DNA of 64,000 nt from Tolypeutes matacus (lineage: Eukaryota > Chordata > Mammalia > Cingulata > Chlamyphoridae). Made by a program: the position numbers and the translations under genes. The stretch is taken from positions 44,899,311 through 44,963,310 of the forward strand of contig JAKSZT010053928.1 of NCBI GenBank assembly GCA_026826555.1, written 5' to 3'. The notes beneath the pieces are model-generated. The model ran no database searches, was not told where the DNA came from, and saw nothing but the letters and a program-made list of their open reading frames with translations. This document shows positions 33,503 to 42,600 of this stretch, piece by piece. Position 1 is the first letter of the stretch; every line of letters starts with the position of its first letter.

Positions 33503-35720
33503 TAATTAATTAATTTTTTATTGTGGGAATCAAATTTTTCACAATACATACCAATATTTGTAAAATGATATATAAATATATATGCATATATGAGCATTTG
33601 CTTACAAAAAAGTTATTTATATATATATAAATATATTTTAAGAGGTGCTTAGATTACCTAAAATATTACACGGAACCCAATGGGATTCCCATGTTGCCCA
33701 CCTCCCACACCTCCCACCACATCCCACACAAACATCTCCCACAAGTGTGGCCCACCACCCTCAATGGACTTACACATCCTGGGGCCTTGCCACCAACCAT
33801 AGACCACAGTTCACATCGTAGACCACACTCTCTCCCACACAGTTCTGAGTGGTGTGTGCTGATTTAAAATGGCCTACATCCATTGCCACAACGGTACTCA
33901 GGACAACCTCCAAATCCCAAAGAAGCCCCTGTATTTCAACTGCTCGCCCCCTCCCTGCCCCCAAAGTGTCAAGTGGCCACTGGCTGCACCTCATTGTTAT
34001 AATTTCTTCCATTGCTAGAATCACCATATGTGTACAACAGAATGCCATCAAGTCCACTCTAGTCCATAGTTCTTCTTCCAATCCTGAGGGGACTGGGATG
34101 GTGATGTCCACTGTACCTCCAAGTGAGAGAGGGCTAATATCCCATGGATATAGTGGGTGGGATGATCCTGCCTGCAGATGCAGGCCCTCTCCATTCCCTG
34201 GGCTGGCCGTTGCCCATCGTTGTCTCCTCGCCAGGTGACTTGGATGAGTCCATTGAGCTGTAGGGTAGGAGTTGCAGCTCCACCAAGATTCCACGCACAC
34301 CTGGCACATAGGTAGGCCAGAGGCTCCAGTCTCTGGAAGTATATCTAAAAACTCCAGCATCACATAGAGGTTTGAATAGAAGGGACTGATGAACCATGTG
34401 CAGGGAGGACTTATTTGAGTCCAATTCTGTCACTCTCAGGAGCACAGATTCCAAAATAGAGCCCACTGATAAGGCATCAGTCTCTGGGGCTATCCCCCCT
34501 TATATAGGACCTGGGTGTCTCCAGAGCTCTCAGGAGCCCCTCTGTGTGGGGTGATAGGCACTTTGATGTTCTATGAGCTCCTACTGAGGTGTGCATAAGA
34601 GTTACCTCTGGGATGACCTCCCGACTCTCTTTGAAGTCTCTTAGCCACTTGAACTCATTTGTCTTTACCATTTCCCCCTTTTATTCAAGGTCTTTTTCCA
34701 GTTGTGTTGCCAGTTGGCACTTGGTATTAATCCCTCGTTGCCAGGGAGGCTCATCCCCGGGAGTCATGTCCCACATTGGGGGGAAGGTAATGCAATCATA
34801 TGCTGAGTTTGGCTTAGAGAGAGGCCACATTTGAGCAACATGGAGGCTCTCAGGTGGCAACCCTTAGGCACCCCACAACTGCAGGCTAAGTCTCAGTTAC
34901 AAGAGTAAAGACTCACTAGGGTAGTCATCAATAAAAAAACACATCAGTGGGTCATCCTCTTTTGACAGACACTGTCCCTGTACTCAGAGGACTATTGCTG
35001 TTCCCTTGGAGACTGTGGCAGAGCTCTCCAGGCTAGGAATTCAGATTCCCTCATTTATTGTGTGATTGTCCACCCATTGTGACCATGCCCCATCTTTTGA
35101 TCTTTTGAACGATTTTGTCTATCTTTCATGTATATTCGGATGAACTAATTCCCATGAAACCCCCCTCCCAGACACCCCCCACCAATAATCCCCTGCAGTA
35201 CCCATTGTAACCCTTCTGTGATCCAAATCCTCCATGAACATGTAGTCCAAAAAATAATCAAATACACTTACTAGGAAAAAGAAACAACTATGATAAGCTT
35301 ACATGCAAGAGACAAACATAAGGAAACTCAGGGGAAAAAAAAAAAAGAGAGAAAAAGAAAAAAAAATCAAACAAAAACCAAAACAAAATATAATTAGCGG
35401 ATTGGGACATTCAAAAAAATGGGGAAAAAAGCAAAAGAAATGTCTTTAAAATATATATATATATTTATTCTTTTTTTTCTTCTTTTTCCCCTTTCTCTTT
35501 TTTTTTTTTTCCTTCCTTTTATCACTGTGTTATCGGATGTCCGGTGTGCCGTGACACCTTCCCCCTCTCAATCCCCATTGTCTCCCAATTTTTCATTTAA
35601 TTTTCAAAGAAGTTTTAGGTCACAGCAAAGTTACACACGGAGTGCCGGAGACTCCCAGATACCAAACCACCCCCCCCTTCCCCACCCTATATTAAACCCC
35701 CCCCCCTTTTTTTGGATGTT
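33503..35720 (-). mobile_element. 2.2-kb lineage-specific retroelement, family unassigned
   Basis: On the - strand it ends 'gattcccacaataaaaaatt', an AATAAA just before an A-rich tail, so it looks like a polyadenylated RNA copied into DNA. The sense strand has a 197-codon open frame (34363-33770) and shorter ones (34466-34134, 34671-34477), with no recognised domain. A diverged relative lies at 20265-20485. I recall similar repeats in xenarthran assemblies and suspect a long L1 3' UTR or a non-autonomous partner. Pyrimidine-rich and homopolymer runs cover 35330-35520. Confidence 0.55.
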
Positions 35721-35735
35721 AGCATAGTATTTTTT

Positions 35736-35828
35736 TTTTTTTTTTACCGGGAGGTTCCGGGGATCGAACCCAGTTCCCTCCATATGGGAGACGGACACCC
35801 AACCAGTTGAGCCACATCCGCCCCTTCC
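35736..35828 (-). mobile_element. DAS SINE monomer, intact promoter boxes
   Basis: Antisense tRNA-derived unit. Its A-tail is seen as T's at 35736-35745, box B is at 35761-35771 (GGGTTCGATCC on the - strand) and box A is at 35799-35814 (TGGCTCAACTGGTTGG). It is flanked by AGCATAGTATTTTTT at 35721-35735 and 35829-35843, a perfect 15-bp target duplication. It looks young. Confidence 0.88.
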
Positions 35829-35974
35829 AGCATAGTATTTTTTAAAGAAATCTTGGTATAGGTAAAAGTGTGTAGAATTTGACAGGTCAAAGGTAACTTT
35901 ATTTGCTCTACATACTGTAGCTCACCTCTCTGAATATCATTAATAAAAAAATAACAGAGAATAATCTATGTTTC

Positions 35975-36195
35975 TTACATTCTTGCCACATTAGGCTTTT
36001 CACATGCATTAACTTCTTTATTCCTTTAAACAGTTTTCTGTGTTAGAAACTATTATTAAGCTAATTTTTCAGATGAAAAGACCAAGTCTTAGAAAGGTTA
36101 AGTAATTTGCCCAGCATCCCATAGCTACAAGGTATCAGAGGTGAGATGAGAATTCAGGGCCTAGGCTTTTAAGCATTAGAATATCCTGCCTTTCT
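35975..36195 (+). mobile_element. MIR element
   Basis: 'cttttcacatgcattaacttc', 'tcagatgaaaagaccaag', 'aaaggttaagtaatttgccc' and 'gatgagaattcagggc' in MIR order. It lies inside the insertion complex, which makes the history of that block puzzling. Confidence 0.8.
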
Positions 36196-36471
36196 CTATA
36201 AAGACAGTCTCCAGTTTAAGGTCTAAAAAGAGAATTTCTGCCCTTGGCATTCAGTAGGAACCAGCACTGAAGGCATAGAGGAAAATTATTTGGCCTACTT
36301 AAATTTAAAAAAGATCATTATGGCCTAGGTGTTTGCAATTTTACACTAATTTGAACAAAGATAGAATTTATTGGCTGACATGTGTAGGCTCTTGTTCATC
36401 CAAAGATCAGAACAAATCAGCTATATATTATTTTGTGGGATTCCCAAAAAGATCAAGAAAGCTTAGAGAGC

Positions 36472-36640
36472 TTATCATAGTATTTTAAAGTTCTTGTCTG
36501 ATATTTGTTAACATCTGGGCCATCTCTAGGTCTCATTTTATTAACTGTTTCCTCCCAATGATGGGTCCTATTTTCCTGCTTTTCTGAGTGTCATGTAATT
36601 TAAAATTTAAAATCTTGTAATTAAATATAAGAAAGCTTGA
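36472..36640 (-). mobile_element. Old L1 5' portion, antisense (right of insertion)
   Basis: Continues the L1 of 32890-33499: 'aaagttcttgtctgatatttg', 'aacatctgggccatctc', 'ttttctgagtgtcatgtaa'. The join occurs within the repeated TTATCATAGTATTTT. Confidence 0.65.
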
Positions 36641-36794
36641 TGCCAAATTTCTAACTCATTTCTAACAAGTGTAATTTTAATGACAAAAGATTTTATTAAT
36701 CTCATCCCTATTCTTTCTTTCCTTCTCTTATCTTTCTCCTTATTGCATTTTATGCTTTTCCTTTTTAAATTTTATATTGTCTTAATACACTAGT

Positions 36795-36935
36795 CAAAAA
36801 GATCTGGGTTTGAATCCAGATCTAGTTGTTTGACCCTGGGTAAAATACTTCTTTAAACCTTCGTTTTTTCATCTATAAAATGGGAATAGCAGTCCCACTC
36901 CATAGAATTGTAGAAGGATTAAATGAGATTAGGCT
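36795..36935 (+). mobile_element. MIR element, 5' half
   Basis: 'gatctgggtttgaatccag', 'ttgtttgaccctgggtaaa', 'catctataaaatgggaatag', 'ggattaaatgagatt' match MIR well. Confidence 0.85.
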
Positions 36936-37684
36936 CATGAAAAAGTTTCTCTCTATATATCAGCTACTGCTATTATTATTACATTTTTAAGTGGCCTTAA
37001 ATAGTTCTTGGAATAAGGTTCATCAGGGTTGATCTGCCATGTCAGAAAAGTATCTTCTTTATTATCTTTTGCTCAATCGTAAGTAACCTTTTCAAAGTAT
37101 TAATACTGATTTTATTTATATAATTAAAATTTTAGTATCTGGTTTAAATACCTACTAATGTTTTGCTAGCTACAGTTTTATAATATATTTAAATCTTCAC
37201 TTAAATACTTAATGTTTTGTTAACTATAGCTTTATATTTCAGAATTTTAAAACTGTTAATATTGATCATTGTGTATAATTTTAATAAAACATGCAACATT
37301 TTATTTTAAAAAGGAAAGTAAATAATTCATTATTTATATCTAGAGAGTATAAATTTTGAGCTAAGAAACATGATTAAACAATAAATTCAAAAGATGCTAA
37401 AATTGGCTTACCACTAAAAGGCCTATTAAAATATATTCTGGCCAAACTTAGTATCAAGCAGGTATACAGATAAGTTATTTCCACCCTTGCCATTTTCTCC
37501 ATAATGAACTATTTGAAACACTCAGATGGAGCTATCAAATGAGAAATTTGATAGCACTGGGAAACACTGGCCTTTCATTTCTACTTTTTTCTCCATCCCT
37601 CTCCCCGCCACCTTCCCCCTGTAATATATTACTCATTTGGTTTTTTTTTTAGTGTTTACTCTTATAATCTTTTATTTTTATTTG

Positions 37685-38135
37685 TTTATTTTAAACAATT
37701 TATTGAAGTATATCATCGTACATGAACTTACATAAACTATAAGTGTTCAGTCAACATCGTGAACTTACAAAACAAACATGCATAACATCATACAGGGCTC
37801 CCACACATCACCCCCCACAAGCACCCTGCATTGTTGTGAAACATTTGTTAACAAATCTTGAAAGAGCATCGTCAAAGTATTACTACTAACTATAGTCTGT
37901 ATCTTCCTCTGCTATACATTTTTTTAAGGATTTATTTATTTACTTTTATCCATTTTTACCCCTACACACACCCCCCGCCATTTTTGCTGTGCCTGTGTCC
38001 ATTCACTGGGCAACTCTATGTCCGTTTCCTGTACTCTCGTCTCATCCTGCTCCTGTCTTCATTGGGATTCAATCCTTGGAATCTCCAATGTGGGAGAGAG
38101 GCATCATACCACCTGTGGCACCCTAGTTCTTCGTT
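37685..38135 (-). mobile_element. DAS-module/L1-tail composite, copy B
   Basis: The inverse of 25310-25765. On the - strand it runs 'ggattgaatcccaatgaag', 'gttgcccagtgaatggac', 'aaaaatggataaaagtaa', 'cttaaaaaaatgtatag', 'gatttgttaacaaatg', 'cttatagtttatgtaag', 'cttcaataaattgttt'. The 5' tRNA-like unit of copy A is missing. Confidence 0.75.
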
Positions 38136-38877
38136 TTAATGTTACATAAATTTTCATTGTCTCTTGCCTGTTTGCTTTGGATACTGCTTCTTTCTTTTCT
38201 GTATACAGATGCTTGCTTTAAAGTAGTCATTTCTGAAGTAGCTTTCCTGGCATGTTTAAAAGAAAGCATTTAATGTACTCTAGGGAAATAAATGCATGGA
38301 GTAAACATAGGTGGCCTCAGGTAGGAGAGAGCAGACAGAACTCAGTACTCCACTATCAGTGTTTTATATATTGGACATTCCCATTAGATATGACAAATGG
38401 GATCTATAATCTGAAAAGTTTGGACTCCATGAACCAATGTTTTCCACCTTTTTATCCACTTTTAAAAGGCTGTGCACTTTACTAAGAGTTTCAGAGACTC
38501 AAGAAAGAATCTTCTATCTCCATAGGAAAGACTCTCCAATAGTGAAGCTTTAGATTTGTGGCAGATATTTTCAGAAAGCCTGGTAGTAGCCCACCCCACT
38601 CAGCACTTCTTCTGTTGGCTTGGCCACCAGCAGTTTGTGGAAATTCTGCCCTAAGCTGTCCCAGTCCTGCCTGGGGCTGGGATAATCTGAACATCTGCGC
38701 TGAAGCTCAATAATTGGACCAGGCATGGATAATAAATCAGAGTGCTATTGCTCTCCTGGAGATGTTCCAAATTAATTGAAACTGGCAGTTCAGTGGGCCA
38801 TGAACTGGTTATCCCATTTCATTTCCCAAAGAGGAAAGATACCTTATATCATATAGCTCATACTCAACTCTTTTAAC

Positions 38878-39118
38878 ACAGTGGTTTCCAATTGGGGGTG
38901 ATTTTGCCGCCGCCACCACCATCGCCCCTGCCCTGCCCCCAGGAGATATCTGGCAATGTCTGCAAACACTTTTGGTTGTCAAATGTTGGGGCGGGGGAGG
39001 CTAGAGGGTAGACGCCAGGGATGCTGCTAGACATTCTACAATGCACAGGACAGCCTCTCTACTGCAACAAAGAATTATCTGGCCCATTTGTCAATAGTGC
39101 TGAGGCTGAGAAATGCTG
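38878..39118 (+). mobile_element. MER20 (hAT-Charlie) element
   Basis: 'cagtggtttccaattgggggtgattttg', 'ggcaatgtctgcaaacac', 'gccagggatgctgctagac', 'ctacaatgcacaggacagcc' and 'gaattatctggcccattt' in pieces reproduce MER20 from end to end. A CGCCACCACCATCGCC insertion-like stretch near 38908-38930 is unusual. Confidence 0.7.
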
Positions 39119-39126
39119 AATTACCA

Positions 39127-39128
39127 TT

Positions 39129-39179
<51 letters not shown>

Positions 39180-39190
39180 TATTTTTTAAT
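39127..39190. repeat. (A)n(TA)n(CA)n microsatellite
   Basis: A pure A run followed by TA repeats, then CACACACA to about 39178. Likely polymorphic. Confidence 0.9.
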
Positions 39191-39239
39191 GTCATTAGCG
39201 TTAGCTCAAATTGGATCATGATAGCCCCTTCTAGAACAC

Positions 39240-39740
39240 TTTCAGGGATGCACTACAGCCTCCTCCTTGACATGGTTGGCATTCAAAGTCCTCACGGGTG
39301 ATTTAAGCCCATCTATTTAGTTCATTTCTCTAAAACTCTTCAAAGTTCAAAGCAGCTTAAGTGGTTTTTCACAACCATTCTAAAAGGCCCAAGTCAAATG
39401 TTGATAAAGAGGCCCTCCTATGGGCAAACTGGCCATTTTTCTCAGGATGTACACCTTTTCAGGGTTTCTCCCTTTATTCCCACTATGCCTTGAATACATG
39501 GCCTTCTGGACCCACTTCTTAGTTTTGCTTTTTAAATGCCTACTTATCTTATAAGACCAAAGTCAAATGCAGCATTTTCCAGACAGTCTCCTCCCACTTC
39601 CATTTCTAAGTCATTTGCATGCTGCTTCTGGCATTGAACATATTGTGCCTTCCAGCAGGCTATTTGTGAACAAATATTCCTCTCTCTCCCTCCCATCTTT
39701 CCTTTCAACAAATCACTGGGAATACAAGAGTGTGGCAGAT
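39240..39740 (+). mobile_element. L2 3'-end fragment
   Basis: 'tggcattcaaagtcctcac', 'cactatgccttgaatacatggcc', 'aaagtcaaatgcagcattttcc', 'cttccagcaggctatttgtg' follow the L2 3' region. Confidence 0.55.
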
Positions 39741-39977
39741 ATATTTGCCACTCTCGTGTTGCATATGGTCTAGAATAAATAAATAGACATCAGCTCTGTT
39801 TTTGTTTCACAGAATATCCATGCAATTCTCAGGTCAAATCCTACAGCTTAGCTACTTTCTAATTCCAGGGGTAAGCTGATGTAGAAAAGCTCTATTTACT
39901 TAAGCAAAAGGCCTGTGATACTCTCCACACATTCCAGTTCACATTACAAAAGGGGGAAATGGATTTTTAAAAAGCAC

Positions 39978-40094
39978 CTTTTGATTTAAAATTGCCTTTA
40001 CTGCATCCTCTACTTCCTCCTGATTGTTGAGATCAACAGTCCAAACGTGAGGCCGCCCAATGAAAACTTCAGCATAGGGATGCTGAGATGTCAG
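39978..40094 (-). CDS. MGAT5: MGAT5 coding exon (residues ~560-598)
   Basis: A 117-base symmetric phase-0 exon encoding 39 residues, from LTSQHPYAEVFIGRPHVWTV to VKAILNQK, in the catalytic domain of N-acetylglucosaminyltransferase V. The acceptor on the - strand is 'ttcttttccag' (AG at 40096-40095). The donor reads GTGCTT after ...AAAAG (39977-39972), which departs from GTRAGT at positions +4 to +6 and is the weakest donor in the window. An L1 fragment starts about 45 bases upstream of the acceptor. The frame joins both neighbours exactly. Confidence 0.97.
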
Positions 40095-40139
40095 CTGGAA
40101 AAGAAAAAATGAATCTTCTGAGTTTCATAAGCACTGACT

Positions 40140-40672
40140 TATCTTTTTTATTTTTTTTATTTTTTTTATTTTTTAACCTTTTTATTTTACTAACTTATTT
40201 ACAACTCAAAATTTCCCATTTTTACCACTTTCAAGTGTACAATTCACTATTAATTACATTCACAAAATTGTGCTACCATCACCAATATCCATTACCTCAA
40301 CTTTTTCATCACCACAAACAGAAACTCTGCACCCATTAAACAATAATGCTTCTCCCCATCTCGACATCCAGGTCCTCACAACCCACAATCTACTGTCTTT
40401 ATGAAATCTGCTTCAGCCGAGCATTTCATATAAGCTACACCAAATATTCATCTTTTCGTGTCTGGCTTACTTCACTTAATATGAGGTCTTCAAAGGTTCA
40501 TCTAGGTTATAGCTTGTTTTAGAACTTCATTCCTTTTTACGGTTGAATAATATTCCACTGTGTACATTCACCACATTTTGTTTATCCACTCTTCTGCTGA
40601 TGGACACTGGGTTGCTTCCATTTCTTGGCTATTGTGAGTAATGCCACTAGGAACATTGGTGTAGTGCTGACT
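40140..40672 (-). mobile_element. L1 3' end (L1M type), antisense
   Basis: Starts with T-rich sequence (the A-tail) and continues 'caagtgtacaattcactatt', 'ttgtgctaccatcaccaatatcc', 'gtctggcttacttcac', 'gttgaataatattccactg', 'ggacactgggttgcttcc'. It is antisense on the + strand and therefore sense to MGAT5. It sits immediately upstream of the 39978-40094 exon. Confidence 0.88.
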
Positions 40673-42434
40673 TTTTTTTAAACTTCTGTGCTAGATGAAG
40701 TGTTATACCTTTTATCATATCTAGTGATACTTGTGAAGGTAGCAAAACATTTCTGTCCTTCCCCTCAATTTTCAAAACTTTCTGAATGCCCATAAGGAAA
40801 TAACAATTAAAGAGGAATGGCACCAAAAAGGCGAATCCCACTTGAAAATAAAGATTGAAAGTCACAATCAGGTGATGCGGGGGCTGTTACAAGTAGCTTT
40901 GACCTCCAACCTCATACCAAGATACACTGTACCTAACCTCAGCCATACCCTAGTCCTGAAAATCACATAGATTAAACTTATATCTATTATACTAGAATAG
41001 ACAGGTAAGCACAGGGCATTTATAAGTAAAAATCAAGGCATTACCATAACACTGGATCCTTGATATAAAAAAACACAATGTGCAATCAGAAAACCAAGGA
41101 AGGTAGTTTTTGTCCAAAAGGAAGTTTTATTTTAAGAACAAGGGGGTGACCAAAGACACCAAGTGAAGAATTGGTGATCTTGAGTTCTTGACGAGTCCAT
41201 TCTTTAAACAGCTAAATGTACCCTCCAAACATGTTTCCGCCTTTATTCTACGCTCCCTCTAAGATTGTGGGTTCAAGAGAGCATTTTGGCCATTTGTGAG
41301 AGCTTTTCTGGCTATCACAATGATTGAAGGTGCTACAATTAACCCAAGTGGGGACCAGGGATACAGGGGATGTCACAATGTCTATTCCCTACACAACTTT
41401 TAAATATCCTGCTGGCTTTCAAGTGGGTATATGGAATCTAACTCTGTGGCACCATTTTAATATACATAGACTTTTCCAGGAATGTAATTATGATATAAAT
41501 AAAGGGATATCTGTACTCCTGTTTTATTTGCAACTTCAATAAGCTGTTACCATTTTGGAAAAACCATGGCAGCAATGTAAATGTCACTCATGATACTTGA
41601 GTCTTCACTACAACATACCCAAATCAGTCTACATTTGTAGCTAATTCATGAATGGTAATTGTGTATGTGTGCGTATTTTTTAATCTGGCTCCTGTTTCAA
41701 AATGTCAAATATAAAGAAAGAGCATTGACTACATTCAGTTGAATGTTTTATTCCTCTTAACTAATACAAACTTATTGACTGTAAGGAGAATGAGACAGCA
41801 TGGTGTCTTCTAGTGTAGCTCTTACTAAAATATGCATTGCTTTATTATAAATTATTTCCTTTTATTTCTCCTTTATATTAGAGTTAGGGAATAGTTCTTT
41901 TTTTTAAAAAACAACATGCACAGGCAGGTTATACATTATTTATGAATTTCATTTCAGGAGAGAAGTGGATGTTAAATTTGTTATAAAAAGAAGGTGTTGA
42001 GTCAGGTAGGGTTGGGGGTCCTTGCTTTAAAGGAAAGACGAGCTCTCTTTTTTTCTTGAGACTCCAATATACTCAGAGGGCTGGATGATTTAACTGGCAC
42101 CACTCCACCTTGCTCTCAGCCACCGTTCTTCGCAGGCTACCATGCCAACTCTTCAGGGTAGGAACCTAGAACACAAGTCCCTTCCTGGGCAACAGCTCAG
42201 GCAATGGTGATGTTGGGGCTTCAGGTTATGCGAGCCTTTGCTCCTGCCCAGAGTCCCCCATCACCAGCCTGCTCAGCTCCCCAGCCTTCTGTCGTGCACC
42301 TTCTTCTTCAGCTCAGCTGTTTGGTCAATGATAGAAGCTACAGAGCCTTTGCCTGCCCAAAAAGCTGAGAAAAACCACTTTTTTTTTTTAGTTTCTCATC
42401 ACATATTTTGGATTTGACACAAATCAACGAAACC

Positions 42435-42600
42435 CTAGGCTGGGCCAGACACTGTGCTAGCCATCTGCACATACGTTATTTATCAGGTTTGCTAGGTGCA
42501 AACCTAGGATACTCAGATTCAGAGGACTTTACAGTTCCCCAAGACCATACAGGCAGAAAGAAGCGGAGCCAAATTTAAATCCAGATCCTTTAACAACTTT
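42435..42600 (+). mobile_element. MIR element, 3' half
   Basis: 'gggccagacactgtgctagcc', 'catctgcacatacgttat', 'catacaggcagaaagaagcgg', 'aaatttaaatccagatcc' in MIR order. Confidence 0.65.

Larger units (their letters stand above)
33485..36486. repeat. Insertion complex bounded by a 15-bp direct repeat
   Basis: TTATCATAGTATTTT occurs at 33485-33499 and 36472-36486 and reads as one continuous L1 site when the intervening 3 kb is ignored. The core CATAGTATTTTTT also occurs at 35723 and 35831. The four copies divide the block into a 2.2-kb repeat, a DAS SINE, and about 0.6 kb containing a MIR. Confidence 0.75.
30014..39977 (-). other. MGAT5: MGAT5 intron (10 kb)
   Basis: Phase-0 intron. It holds MIR and L2 relics, an L1 with a nested insertion cluster (32890-36640), a DAS/L1-tail composite (37685-38135) and MER20 (38878-39118). 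Stretches with nothing recognised are 30490-32790, 36940-37670 (AT-rich) and 38140-38875. Confidence 0.9.
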
